This document shows, one piece after another, positions 35,808 through 46,912 of a stretch of 64,000 nucleotides of DNA. Under the pieces are notes generated by a model. It saw nothing but the letters and a program-made list of their open reading frames with translations. It made no database searches and was not told the origin of the DNA. Position numbers and translations under genes: made by a program. Position 1 is the first letter of the stretch. Each line of letters opens with the position of its first letter. This DNA is from Melitaea cinxia (Eukaryota > Arthropoda > Insecta > Lepidoptera > Nymphalidae), in assembly GCF_905220565.1 (NCBI RefSeq), contig NC_059408.1, positions 8,122,508 through 8,186,507 of the forward strand, written 5' to 3'.

Positions 35808-36276
35808 AGAAGCTGAACATCGAGATACGAGTATGATTAACACGCTGTTACGTTTTCTCCATTCTCTTGTATGGTGTTGAAGCATGGACCCTCACCGAAT
35901 CGACCTGTTGAAGAAGGTTGAAGCTTTCGAAATGTGGGTATACAGGAGAATGTTAAGGATATCCTGGAGAAATAAAATAAAGAACGTAACTGTACTAAAT
36001 CGTGTGAAGAAGAAAGCGGAAGTTGTGTACGCGGTTAAGAAAAGAAAACTTGAATACTTCGGCCACACCATGAGAAGCTCTAAGTACCAGCTGATTCGAC
36101 TTATTATCCAGGGCAAGATCCAAGGCAAGCGCAGTGTGGGTCGTAGAAGAACATCTTGGCTAAAAATATACGCCAATGGTTTGAGAAAAGCACCCGTTTG
36201 TCATTCAGGGCTGCGGTATCAAGGATAAAAGTTGCCAAAATGATCGCCAGACTTCGTGAGAAGATGGCACTTTAAG
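35808..36276 (+). mobile_element. LINE reverse transcriptase C-terminal fragment
   Basis: The plus strand reads ILLYGVEAWTL and then, after a frameshift, VEAFEMWVYRRMLRISW, KRKLEYFGHTMRSSKYQ and IQGKRSVGRRRTSWLK, ending IARLREKMAL and a stop. This is the typical C-terminal end of arthropod LINE polyproteins. It is 5'-truncated. Confidence 0.85.
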
Positions 36277-36299
36277 AAGAAGATGCATAATATAGTAAA

Positions 36300-37770
36300 G
36301 GAATACTGATAGTTTAGGAGGTTCCTAATGTGACGTCGTAAATAAACACCTTTTTTTGCGCAAATATTATATAATATAATTATTTTATTTTATATTTATT
36401 TTATACTCTTCTTTTTTTATACTCATCATTTGTTTTTTGGTCGTACCAACTCAGAAACCTCATCAACCTGGGCACATGCACAACACTTTGCTGAAGATCA
36501 TGACATGATCTAATGCATAGTTTACGATTCTATAAAGGACATGCAGACAAACATTCATTGTTATATATAGAATTTAATTTTAATATCAGCATTTGCACCC
36601 GTGCGAAGCCAGGGCGGGTCGCTAGTATAACTATAAAGCTTTCACTGTCATTGCTACATATCTTTTCTGGTTGGTATTTTTTACTCCTCCTAGCTTATAT
36701 TATACTATTTGATACTGATTTTATAATCGTTTCTTTTTGATTTCGCATTACAATTTTCTTTTCATTTTTTTTTTGATGTTAATCAAACTTTGTTAATTTG
36801 TAAATTAACATTCATCATTCTTCTCTTGTTTCACGTGTCCCGTAATTTGATGTAGTATTCTGATTAGGGTATTGTATAGATATGTCGCACAATATAGTTA
36901 TTTGTTTGCCGGGTGGAAGAACTTTAATACTTTCAATAGCCGCTGAGAAGATATTTTTATAATTTTTATGTAATTACATATGTTTCTCTTTTTTTTTTTG
37001 ATTTAACTAACATCGTTAAACGACGAAATGTCTTTAAGAAGCAAAATTTCTTTTTCTAAAATTTCGTGTTCCTTTAGCCAGCAATGAAGAAAAATCCCCG
37101 ACGTCATGTCCAAATTTAACATGACGATCAGTAGTACGCTTACCTACAGCACCAATGAACCGCAGCAAGATCATTATTTAAAAAAGAAATTTCTTTTAAT
37201 CCTCGCATAATATAGGCGTTTCAATAAAATAATTCAAATACTTATATATATATATATACTTAAGTTTTGAAAGTACTGACTAAAATATCTTCAGATATTG
37301 TTTAAAACGTAGATATGGCAATAATTAGTAAGGACAGCTACATTAAGTTGTCACGATTACTAAGTAAAATGTTTTAAAAATATTCTATATCTCCTAAAAT
37401 AGACGACGAAAATATGTATTCTTCTATAGAATTTTGGTACAAATATAGCTTTTGTATTGACGTCACACTTTTTCAATTTACGAGTCCTATATCCTGCTCC
37501 ACTGGGTCTGATCAGATAAATAATTATAGCGCGCGACGTCAAATTTTCTTTTGCAGCTGTGACCAGAGATAAAATGAATGCGATGGTTGTAGTCAAACCA
37601 CTCGTTTTTGATAAAAAAAAATTATTATGACGTCAAAGAAATATATATATATATATATATATATATTCACTAATATTTTATATTTTTTTGGGATCTCATA
37701 TTTTACTATAATAATAATAGTCCTATTGTAAAAATATAATTTTTCACTAATATATAAAATTATTTCTTCA
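36300..37770. other. AT-rich intergenic DNA
   Basis: It holds short TA runs near 37240 and 37640 and a small LINE-tail motif near 36600 (GCACCCGTGCGAAGCCAGGG). No gene was supported. Confidence 0.4.
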
Positions 37771-37774
37771 AATA

Positions 37775-37857
37775 TTAGCTATAACAGTTGGCTGTTACCT
37801 TACATGTACAAGTTGCTTAACATGGGAACAGACGGCCGTGTGTGTATATAAATATGT
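37775..37857 (+). repeat. SINE family E tail fragment
   Basis: AGTTGGCTGTTACC, AACATGGGAACAGACGGCC and GTGTGTGTATA match the end part of the SINE at 41440-41718. Confidence 0.55.
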
Positions 37858-37875
37858 ACATATATATATATATAT

Positions 37876-38197
37876 GTATATATGTATATATATTCACCGT
37901 TTACAACCACTACTCACTATTAACTCTTTTACAGAAACGGGACCTTGATTATATTTTGAAAAAAAAAAATAAGTTGCTCTTATGTTTATTAATATTACTC
38001 AGATTTAGTAATTAATATTATATTAAACGTCTTATATATGTATATATATTCACCGTTTACAACCACTACTCACTATTAACTCTTTTACAGAAACGGGACC
38101 TCGATTATATTAAAAAAAAAAAAAAAATAATAAGTTGCTCTTATGTTTATTAGTATTACACAGATTTAGTAATTAATATTATATTAAACGTCTTATG
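37876..38197 (+). repeat. Two tandem 160-bp units upstream of an Arg-rich gene
   Basis: Units at about 37876-38036 and 38037-38197 share TTCACCGTTTACAACCACTA, CAGAAACGGGACCT and GTAATTAATATTATATTAAA. They differ at few positions, so the duplication is recent. The second ends about 165 bases before the TATA box of the next gene. Confidence 0.85.
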
Positions 38198-38360
38198 AGT
38201 GTTGAACATTTATTAGATTTTGTATTAGAAAAAATAACTTATAAGTATCAAGATTACGGATCCATGTGTAACAGCCTGCTAAAGGTTATTTGAAAATTGA
38301 AACTGTTCTACCGGTTAATAGCAGTTTAATCAAAATATCGACGTAGTATATTCGATGTAG

Positions 38361-38396
38361 TATAAAAGGTGTTGTCGGCTATTCCAGAGCATCAGT
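38361..38396 (+). promoter_or_regulatory. TATA box and initiator of Arg-rich gene 1
   Basis: TATAAAA lies at 38361-38367, and ATCAGT, the arthropod initiator type, 30 bases later at 38391-38396. The paralog at 46.9 kb has the same two elements at the same spacing. Confidence 0.75.
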
Positions 38397-38461
38397 ACAC
38401 AAGCTTCCTTCTAAAGATATAGTTCAGAAAGTAATATAAACTAGTGCAACAGCCCGATACT

Positions 38462-40854
38462 ATGAATAAGAGGCGTTTGCTACTATTTTCTGTATTTGCC
38501 CTACTACATATTACAACATCTCAACGCAATTTTATTGATGGAAGTTACGGGCGTTGTAACCATTCGTCACGTTACTTGTCGTCTAACACTGATTACCTTA
38601 GATGTGGACCGCATCGAGTTCAACAACTAATATCTGTAACACAAGATCCTGGATCAACTCAGCTAACGAGACGTCTGCGTATAGGACTCATAGAACCATA
38701 TTCAGGAGGCGATGAAATTTCTAAAACCTTTGAAAGACACCGAAACAAAATTTTAACCACTCCTTCGAAAGATATTTTAGAACGTCAAAATTTTAGAGAA
38801 AGAATTGCCCTTTATAGACCTGTTTTAAACAACGATATATATCGTAGCAAATTTTCTAGTTCATCGTCGCGGTATAACAACCGAATAAATGAGGTTTACA
38901 CAAATCGTTTTGAAGGTAGACGTGTAAGCGGATTCAATTATAACGACCGTGACGTTGGTTCTCTCAATGATCGTGATACTAGAAATGAAAGAAAACGTGA
39001 CTTACTCGAACTCGTTGAACGCAAGCCTAAACGTCATGCCAATACAGACAGCTTAAGGGATTATTATAATAGGGACTATGATAGATATACAGAAAGGAAA
39101 GTATTACCGCAAAAGTTGGAATTAGACAAAAATGCTTACCGTAAAGCTAACTTACAAAATATTAGAAAAATAATAACTGGCAAAGAGACTACCTTTAATC
39201 AATTTGCTGCGAATCGTTTTTCAGAATTTAATATATATCGCAATTTAGGTAAGCAATTATCTCAAAACGAATTACGTACTATTACCAGCCGTGATGTGGT
39301 AAACAAAGATAAAATGAATATAAATTACAGCAAAAGAGTTTCGAACGAAATTAGCAGACGCTTACTTACTCGCGATGTAGATTATTTTAATTCGTTGACA
39401 GAAAATCGAAAGAGACATGAACGTGTCTACAACAGAGAGATAAATGAAGTAGGCAGAGGTACTCGTGACATAAAACTAGAACTACGTGAAGCATCTAGAT
39501 TTAGAGATTATGTACGAACTAAACGTGACGAAATGTCAAGAATACAAAATTACCGACAAAACATTGATCAGTTTGATGTACATCGTAAAAGGGAAGATAT
39601 AAACAGCCATAGACGTACTTCTTCTGAAGAAAGGTATACGGCACGACATATTTCAATTGATACTAAAATTCAGTTTGACAGAAAATATGATAACTATAAC
39701 GTGAGGTATAATAGAGATATGAAAGAGAGACTAATTTTACAAGATAATAATGATAAAGAGAGACGTGTCAATGACAATCGAGAAAGTATTAACTTTGAAG
39801 AAACAAACAGACGTGTGAATATATTTGATTCTAGGAATAACAACGATCCAAGAAAGTTTCAGAGAAATTGGCTACGTGTTCGGCGCAGTTTTATTGGACG
39901 ATCTTTAGAAAGCGATAATGAAAGAAGTACTCGAGATAATTTATCGATGGCACATTCTCAGGGAAGAGACCAGATAAGGGGATCTCGAAAAATACGACGA
40001 AACATTGACATGTCATCGGACAACATTTTGAGACGTAATCGCTTAACGTATAGCTTAGTTTCCAAATTAAGTGGGACAGATGAAACTAGACGAAAATTAG
40101 CTTATTCGCGATTCCTTAACGAAAATGTTATATTTGGAAGACGACAGCCAGCTAATCGACGTGATCAAAATTATGATAAAATTCTTGACATCGGTAATGT
40201 ACGACGCAGCTTAGGAAAACAGCGTCGTCTACGGGAAGACGAAAATAGGATGACCACTAGAAAGAATATACATGTTATAACATCACGGCGAAGTATACTA
40301 ATTGATGGAACAAGTACTGAAAATGTTAATTATGAAAGATCACGCAGTGTAAGAAATAGAGAACGTTCAATAAATAATCGCCTATTAACTCGAAAAGTCG
40401 ACGACGAAAGGAGAAAAACTAAACAAAGTCAGGAAGATAGATCTTTCAATACGCGACGATTAGACACGATAAACGAAAATCGGTATTCTGTGACAGACTT
40501 TTACGGCAGCGAATCATCTAGGACCCATAAGACTCATTATGGAAGTAATGTCTTCGAAATCAAATTGCAATACCTATTTTACGCGCTGCAGTTTGCATAC
40601 TTACTTAGTGTTCTTATGCAGATTCCCAAAATCAATGAAAAAAACAAACAAAGGAATAGGTGGGTAAAATATTCAGTTCATTAGAATTTTTGTGTTCTCT
40701 TAAATTTCAAATATATTTCTCGTTTGGTAAATTAAAAAATATGTGTTATACTTTTAAATTTATCTTTTTTATTTTAATTTTTTGTTAAAACGAAGATTTT
40801 TTTTTCAGGATTTTGGCGTGGTTGACACCTGCAGAATATATCAAAATTGATTGA
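38462..40854 (+). CDS. Arg/Asn/Asp-rich secreted or membrane-anchored protein 1
   Basis: I do not recognise this gene. Proposed exons are 38462-40659 and 40809-40854, giving 747 residues. The start is the ATG at 38462; the frame is open upstream but without an ATG. Residues 1-20, MNKRRLLLFSVFALLHITTS, form a signal peptide. DGSYGRCNHSS follows, then about 650 highly charged residues rich in Arg, Asn, Asp and Tyr with almost no Cys. A hydrophobic stretch (LQYLFYALQFAYLLSVLMQI) lies near 705-725. Without splicing the frame would stop at 40684 (740 residues). Splicing at AATAG|GT to CAG|GATTT gives the conserved ending TPAEY. The paralog at 46913 has the same structure and the same spliced length. 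A structural, glue-like or coat role is possible but unproven. Confidence 0.85.
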
Positions 40855-40869
40855 AATAATTTTATCCCA

Positions 40870-41435
40870 ACGTTTGCCGATCGATCTTTAGGAAAAATGT
40901 ACACAAATATTATTCAAATGTTTATTAGCAACTTATATTTAGCTAAAATAAAAATAACTATTTACTAAAAATTAGAGGGTTTTTATTTGTATCGCCTAAA
41001 ATATTAACACAAGTACCCCTATCTCTTTTATAAAATACTCTTTCAAATTATTCATTATGCAAAAACTTCATGACCTGGAACATTTAAAAGAGATTTTGAA
41101 AATTTGAACGAAAGGTAATTTTTATTGTATATATTTATCTTTCACAAAAAGGCCGAATACCTACTGATTAAAATATACTTCGTAATAGTTTACTTTGAAA
41201 CCTACGAAATTATTATAAGAAACTTATCATTAGAATACTAGTTAGTCTCATTTCAAAGTTTACTCTAAAGCGATACGCGATGGATACAGAAAATTATAAC
41301 TAGATAATTCTAATTATAAACACCCACATAGCTCCTGGTATACCACATTGATAGCTTATATCGTTATTAATAGCAAAAATATGTACCTACTTTGTTTTTA
41401 AATAATACTTTATTTAATAATTTATTATATACACA
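40870..41435. other. Spacer after Arg-rich gene 1
   Basis: Candidate AATAAA-type signals are weak. The DNA is AT-rich with no further gene seen. Confidence 0.35.
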
Positions 41436-41439
41436 AAAA

Positions 41440-41718
41440 AGGTATAGGGTGATTAAAATAAAAGTTAACAATAATAAATAATAAATATCTACACAATACA
41501 CACACGGTCATCTGTTCCCAAAGTAAACAACTTAATGCTTGTGCTATAGGTAACAGCCGACTGGTATAGCTACATATATTTTTTTTTTCGATAAACATAC
41601 TTATAAATAATACATATATAAATAGATATATTACACCAAGTCTCGGGGTGGGAATCGAACCCACAACCCTCAGAGCAGAAAGCAGGGTCACTACAAACTG
41701 CGCCAACGGGCTAGTCAA
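41440..41718 (-). mobile_element. tRNA-derived SINE, family E (fullest copy)
   Basis: On the minus strand the head reads GACTAGCCCGTTGGCGCAG (A-box region) and GGGTTCGATTCCCACCCC (B box). A body with AGTCGGCTGTTACC and GAACAGATGACCGTGTGTG follows, ending in an AT-rich tail. The head looks tRNA-like but lacks a full cloverleaf and continues as a SINE. Other copies: 12483, 25030 and 37775. Confidence 0.8.
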
Positions 41719-41739
41719 TCAAAACAAAGTATCTACATT

Positions 41740-42480
41740 CGGAGTCGTAAATGTTCGCTTACACGAGAAGAGATTTCTTCCAGTAAGCGCAAAACGAAAC
41801 AATTAAAGACAAAAAATTATAGTTTTAAAAGTCTTTATTTATTTTTGTCAACAGTATAAAATTACATAAATGTTTTTAAAAAAGTTTACTGGTAATACTT
41901 TAGTTTTACTAACGTCATATTACACAGTCGTGTAACTGATATTACGTCATTTCCGTTATATATTTTTCTTACGGCTTTAGTATCACATTTTTTTTCAGTT
42001 CGGTCGCCCAGCCAAATGTCAAGCCTGCCGTAAGGAACTTCGTTCCATAAACGAGTACTTTAGGCGACACGAATTTTTTTCAAATGAAAAATTGTATGCT
42101 TCCACATTCCTACCTTTGTCGGAAATTTAAAATAATAAATATTATGTAGGTAGTATAATTTTCTTGTTTTTAGAAATTAATTGCACAGTTTACACAATCC
42201 ACTGGTGGTGCAATAATAAATCTCAAATCGAGTAATAACTCGAACAGAATAAATACACAAATCAATGAGCTTTAAATTTAAGCAAAGCTTTCGGTACATA
42301 CAATCTTAATAAAATCTCTAATAAAATAAACATACCGACAAATTGAAAATAAAAGTTGACTTTGTGAAGATATACATGTTTAGATATACATTTTGTTAGT
42401 TAGATATACATGTTAGTTTATATTCATGTTTAGTTACGACTTACGAGTAATAAAATAACAATGTCTAGTATTATTAATTA
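41740..42480. other. AT-rich intergenic DNA
   Basis: No gene or named repeat was recognised. A TTAGATATACAT motif is repeated near 42380-42410. Confidence 0.4.
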
Positions 42481-43877
42481 CTAGCTGTGCCCGCGGCTTC
42501 GCCCGCGTTGAAATCAGTTTGATACAAAGTTTTCCCGGCAAACTTCCAGTGATACTCTCATCAAAAGTGGCTTACCCGTTCCGTAAACCTTCCTCTTGAA
42601 GCCCTCTCTCCATTGGAATCGATCACATACGCTTTTGGGGACTTTGTTTTATAATACATTAACTGTTGCCCGCGACTATTAAGATGCTAAACGCAAATTA
42701 TTTTTTTATTTCAGTCACTTGAAATGCTTATCACTCTGAGTAACTTTTTCAAAGGCATAATTTAATAGTTATTTTCATAAAAGCTCTCTATACACCACAT
42801 TTTTAGTTTTATTTTCAGGCTGCAGTATAAATAACCTATCAGGCGAACTTATAGCTGCTGTATATGTTTCATACAAACTATCAACCCCAATTAAACCCCC
42901 TTAGCGGTGGAATATCGCAAAATCCATTCTTAGCGGACGTCTACTAACTATAATCTACCTCTCTGCCAAATTTCACCTTTGTCCATCTTGGGTGGATGGG
43001 CCATCCGGTCAGTGATCTTTCTCTTTTATATATATATATAGATTGCGATGTATTATTTGGACACTTCCTCGCTATCTATAGAGCATACATTTTAAATTTC
43101 AAGTATCTTACCTTAATAACATAGGTCTTTCATACAAATTTCCAACCCCTGTTTTATCCCATTAAGGGTCGAGTTTCGCAAAATCCGCTCTCGGCGGATG
43201 TTTACGCTTTATAAGGAACCTATCTGCAAAATTTCAAGTTTGTAGGTGTTATAGTTTCGGAGATTTCGTGATGAGTGAGTCAACCTACCATCTCCCGTTT
43301 TAACCCCAAAAGGGAGTTGATTTCTAAAGATACATTATTTGGACACCTTCGCACCATCTATTAAGCATACACTTTAAATTTCAAGTCTCTTACTTCAAAA
43401 AAATGGGACTTTTACACAAAGTTCCAACCCCGGTTTTACCCCCTTTAAGGGTCGAATTTCGTAAAATTCGTTCTTAGCGGATGTCTACGCTCTGTAAGGA
43501 GCCTTTCTATCAAATTTCAAGTTTGTAGGTGTTATAGTTTCGGATATTTCGTGATCAGTGAGTCAACCTACGATCCCCCGTTTTAACCCCAAAAAGGAGT
43601 TGATTTCTAAAGATACATTAATTGAACACCTTCTCACCATTTATAAAGCTTACATTTTAAATTTCAAGTCTCTTACTTCAAAAACATAGGACTTTCATAC
43701 AAACTTCCAACCCCCGTTTTACCCCCTTAGGGGTCGAGTTTCGTAAAATCCGTTCTTAGCGGATGCCTACGTCTTATAAAGAACCTACCTGCTAAATTTC
43801 AAGTTTGCAGGTGTTATAGTTTCGGAGATTTCGTGATGAGTGAGTGACCTTTCGCTTTTATATATATTATAGATAAC
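42481..43877 (+). repeat. LINE-tail-type repeat with three internal tandem units
   Basis: It begins ACTAGCTGTGCCCGCGGC and ends TTTTATATATATTATAGAT. Inside, units of about 290 bases recur at about 43045, 43331 and 43623. Each contains CATTTTAAATTTCAAGT-like, CCCGTTTTACCCC-like, TCTTAGCGGATG-like and GTGTTATAGTTTCGG blocks. A section at 42632-42768 also occurs at 51592-51748. It is noncoding and probably a LINE 3' region or nonautonomous derivative. Confidence 0.75.
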
Positions 43878-44069
43878 ATTTAAATTATAGGGTCGGTGCT
43901 TTTAAGTTAGGGCTGCCTACTCTAAAACCTGCCTCCCAGGACCGGAAGCGTAAGTTCCCCGGATTTTCGAGCTTACACCCCGGAAATTTCAATACTTTTT
44001 TCATTGACGTACCTACATCTTGATTAAAATATATTTTACTCCGTACTTGACTTTAATTTTAAGCCTCTT

Positions 44070-44112
44070 TTTAACCAACTTCAAAAAAGGAGGAGGTTAC
44101 TCTACTGAGGAG

Positions 44113-44167
<55 letters not shown>

Positions 44168-44290
44168 ATCCTCATTTTTTTTAACGATTTTTTTTTTTGT
44201 TAGACGACTAGTGTGTTAAAAAATTTTCGTCTACTTACGTTGTACCTATTACTTGTCGATGTAATTGAAGTCGGTTTTCTTTCGTTTCGT
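44070..44290. mobile_element. AACCGACTTC element with (AT)n core
   Basis: The left end is AACCAACTTCAAAAAAGG and the right end ATTGAAGTCGGTTTTC, with a (TA)n run at about 44114-44165 between. It is related to 10045-10457. Confidence 0.6.
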
Positions 44291-44493
44291 CTTTTGTCCA
44301 CTATTGCGTCATGAGAAAAAATATTCTTTCAACATGCGCATTATGCGCAGGGATGCAAAAAAAATATTGAGCTATTTTTAATAATTCTGAATGTAAATGG
44401 ACATTTGGTGTTCTAAAGAATTGTAACCATAGTTGATTAGTATTTAAAAGCTTATCTTCTGCGCTGAGATTTAGGCAAAAAAAAAATCATAGA

Positions 44494-44528
44494 AACAACG
44501 CCATACATCCATGATGTATGGCGTTGTT
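44494..44528. repeat. Perfect 16-bp hairpin
   Basis: AACAACGCCATACATC at 44494-44509 is followed by CAT and its exact reverse complement at 44513-44528. No gene end lies next to it. Confidence 0.85.
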
Positions 44529-44529
44529 A

Positions 44530-46070
44530 ATAACGTGTGCAGAACAACCAACACCAACCAGGTTAGAGTTCAGATTTTGTTTTAGCTTATAGAAGACATT
44601 GAAGATATTGACTCGTTGTCGTTCTATTCCCCCAAAGTTTGTATTGCAGTTATCTCCTATATCTTTTATTTACATAAATTAAGGGAACGGGATCTGAACG
44701 GAAAACCATGACTTTTATTGTAGTCCAACCCGAACTACAATTTGAAACCCCGCTCGGACGCTTCCCGGATGTCTTCCAAACTAGGATAAATCCGCGGAAA
44801 CCCCGACGGCTGTCAGCCGTATATTAAGTAATATGATCCACATAAATTTAATTATAAACAAAATGTTGTCATAGTTTATTAATGCGATACATCGATACGA
44901 ATACGACATAACGAAGGGTATTGTTTGGATATACTTATACATCGATATATCGTATAGTGATGTGTACGAGTATTTATTTTTATTGCAGATGGAGAGTTCC
45001 TTTTGTAGCGTGGGTTCTTTATAATTTATTGGTTCTTACAAGTTCCGTATCTGTTTAATTAATTTAATTTGTTAATTAGGAGTTTTTTGTATATGGGTTT
45101 AAAATTTACAGCCGATGCTAAATTCCTCAGTGACGGTAGGATACCATTTCATACTTTTGTCGTAGAATAAGAAGCTCTGGTCTTATAAGTCGTATTAAAA
45201 TCATTTGCCCAATTTAGTTTCAAAAAAGGCATTTAGGTACCTACATTACTTTTAACAATACCAAACAACAATGTAGCAAAATGTAGTTGACTCCGATACC
45301 GAGCACAGACATTTTGTAGGTACACGTTGTACCATGTTTTTCGTTCATTTTTGTAATCTAGGGCCTATCACAACGTCAGCATAATTTCATTTTAACAAAA
45401 TAGACTAAAATGTATATCAGACGCTATAAAGGCCTAATCTATACAAATAAATAAAATTGGAGAGACTTTTTACTAAATGCGTATGGATGTATACATGTTA
45501 GGTACATATACCAAAGTAACATTTTTTACAGTTTTTGTCTGTCTGTCTGTTTTTTTTTTCGGCTAATCTCCGAAACGGCTAGACCGATGTTGATGGGATA
45601 TTCACTGGCAGATAGCTGATGTAGTAAAGAATAACTTAGGCTACTTGCATTTTAGAATTTTATTTATTTTATAACTCTGCGAACTGAACAATAACTTTTT
45701 TGTTATTTCCACGCAGACGAAGTCGCGAGCACAGCTAGTCAGAAATAAAAACTTCAATCTGTAGAAGCAGCTGCGCACAGTTTTAAGGATATGCTCTTTG
45801 ATTCTAAGATTTTGATTTATTACAACGCTTAAGTCTCTAGCCTCAATGTCTTAATTGATAATATTTTATGAGTTACGAATTATGAACTTATATTATATGT
45901 TTACCTATACCTATATATTAAGTAAGCAGTAACTAATACAATAAGAAAATCATGCCGCAAAAATAAAAGTCAGAAATTGTCTTTAAAAATACTTAGGTAG
46001 GTACTAAATACAATAATTTACATGTTACTACCTTAATTTTAAATACTTACACTTTTTTTTAATATCTTTA
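44530..46070. other. Intergenic DNA with a LINE-tail repeat
   Basis: A repeat with CGAAACGGCTAGACCGATG and GTCGCGAGCACAGCTAGTC lies at about 45450-45745. The rest is AT-rich without a gene. Confidence 0.45.
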
Positions 46071-46074
46071 TTAG

Positions 46075-46714
46075 GGACTTTTAAACATATGTACATGATA
46101 GTCCTGTACTATACTTATCCTATACTAAAACTAACAATTTTAACATTTTTAAATCAACTACATTATAATAGGTACTAAGTTATTACTAGATCTAAACTTA
46201 ATACTACTAAATACAAACTCTAGTATAAATTTGGCACATTGGGAACTTGGTTCAGAGAAGATCTGATTGAACAAGCCGACTTCCAATAAATTCACGCCTA
46301 ACTCGGACACCAAATCTCGTCTGTTCCGTTTGTAACTGACGCATTCCGTCAAAACATGTTGTACGTCTTCTATATAATTACATACTTCGCAATTTGGCGT
46401 GTCTACTTTTTTAATTAAATATGCGAATTTATTTAGAGGAATGTGTCCGCACCTTAGTCTTAGTGCCGTTACAACAAGAGTCAGTCTCATATTCATCTTA
46501 GCAAACCATGGAATACGAGGAGGCTGACACTGGATCGTTTTATACCAAATACCTTTTTCAAGAGAGTAAAAGTCAAAATATTCTTTAAACTTTTTATTAA
46601 TTTTATGTTTAAATACTTACACTTACGTAAATACCTTAAAATTACTATAGTTACAGATTCAGGCAATATTGTGATATAACGAAATTTAAGAGTATCCATG
46701 TGACGTACCCACAT
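46075..46714 (-). mobile_element. LINE C-terminal fragment with zinc-ligand motif
   Basis: The minus strand reads WVRHMDTLKFRYITILP, then (in another frame) RLRCGHIPLNKFAYLI and CEVCNYIEDVQHVLTECVSY. The C-x2-C-x7-H-x4-C pattern is the one at the C-terminal end of R1/I/Jockey-type RT proteins. The element is 5'-truncated and ends 86 bases before the TATA box of Arg-rich gene 2. Confidence 0.8.
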
Positions 46715-46799
46715 AAATCTATTATACTTAAAGGTTATTCGGAAATTGAATTCGTTCTAGCGCGTAATAGCGTTTTCATCGGAATAGCTCTCGATTTAG

Positions 46800-46835
46800 T
46801 ATAAAAGGACATGGCGGGTGTTCTACAGTATCAGT
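46800..46835 (+). promoter_or_regulatory. TATA box and initiator of Arg-rich gene 2
   Basis: TATAAAA lies at 46800-46806 and ATCAGT at 46830-46835, the same 30-base spacing as in gene 1. Confidence 0.75.
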
Positions 46836-46912
46836 ATAAAAGGATCGTTTTACAGAACAAGTGTAGAAAGTAACACTACCACCAACAACTGTGTGAATTT
46901 AATACGTATAAA

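Noticed and set aside
37620..37665. Regular repeats that might be a CRISPR array
   Set aside because: These are simple AT microsatellites. No direct repeat with unique spacers exists in the window, and the DNA is eukaryotic.
38444..38461. Six extra N-terminal codons for Arg-rich gene 1
   Set aside because: The frame there opens with GTG. The ATG at 38462 gives a normal signal peptide and matches the paralog.
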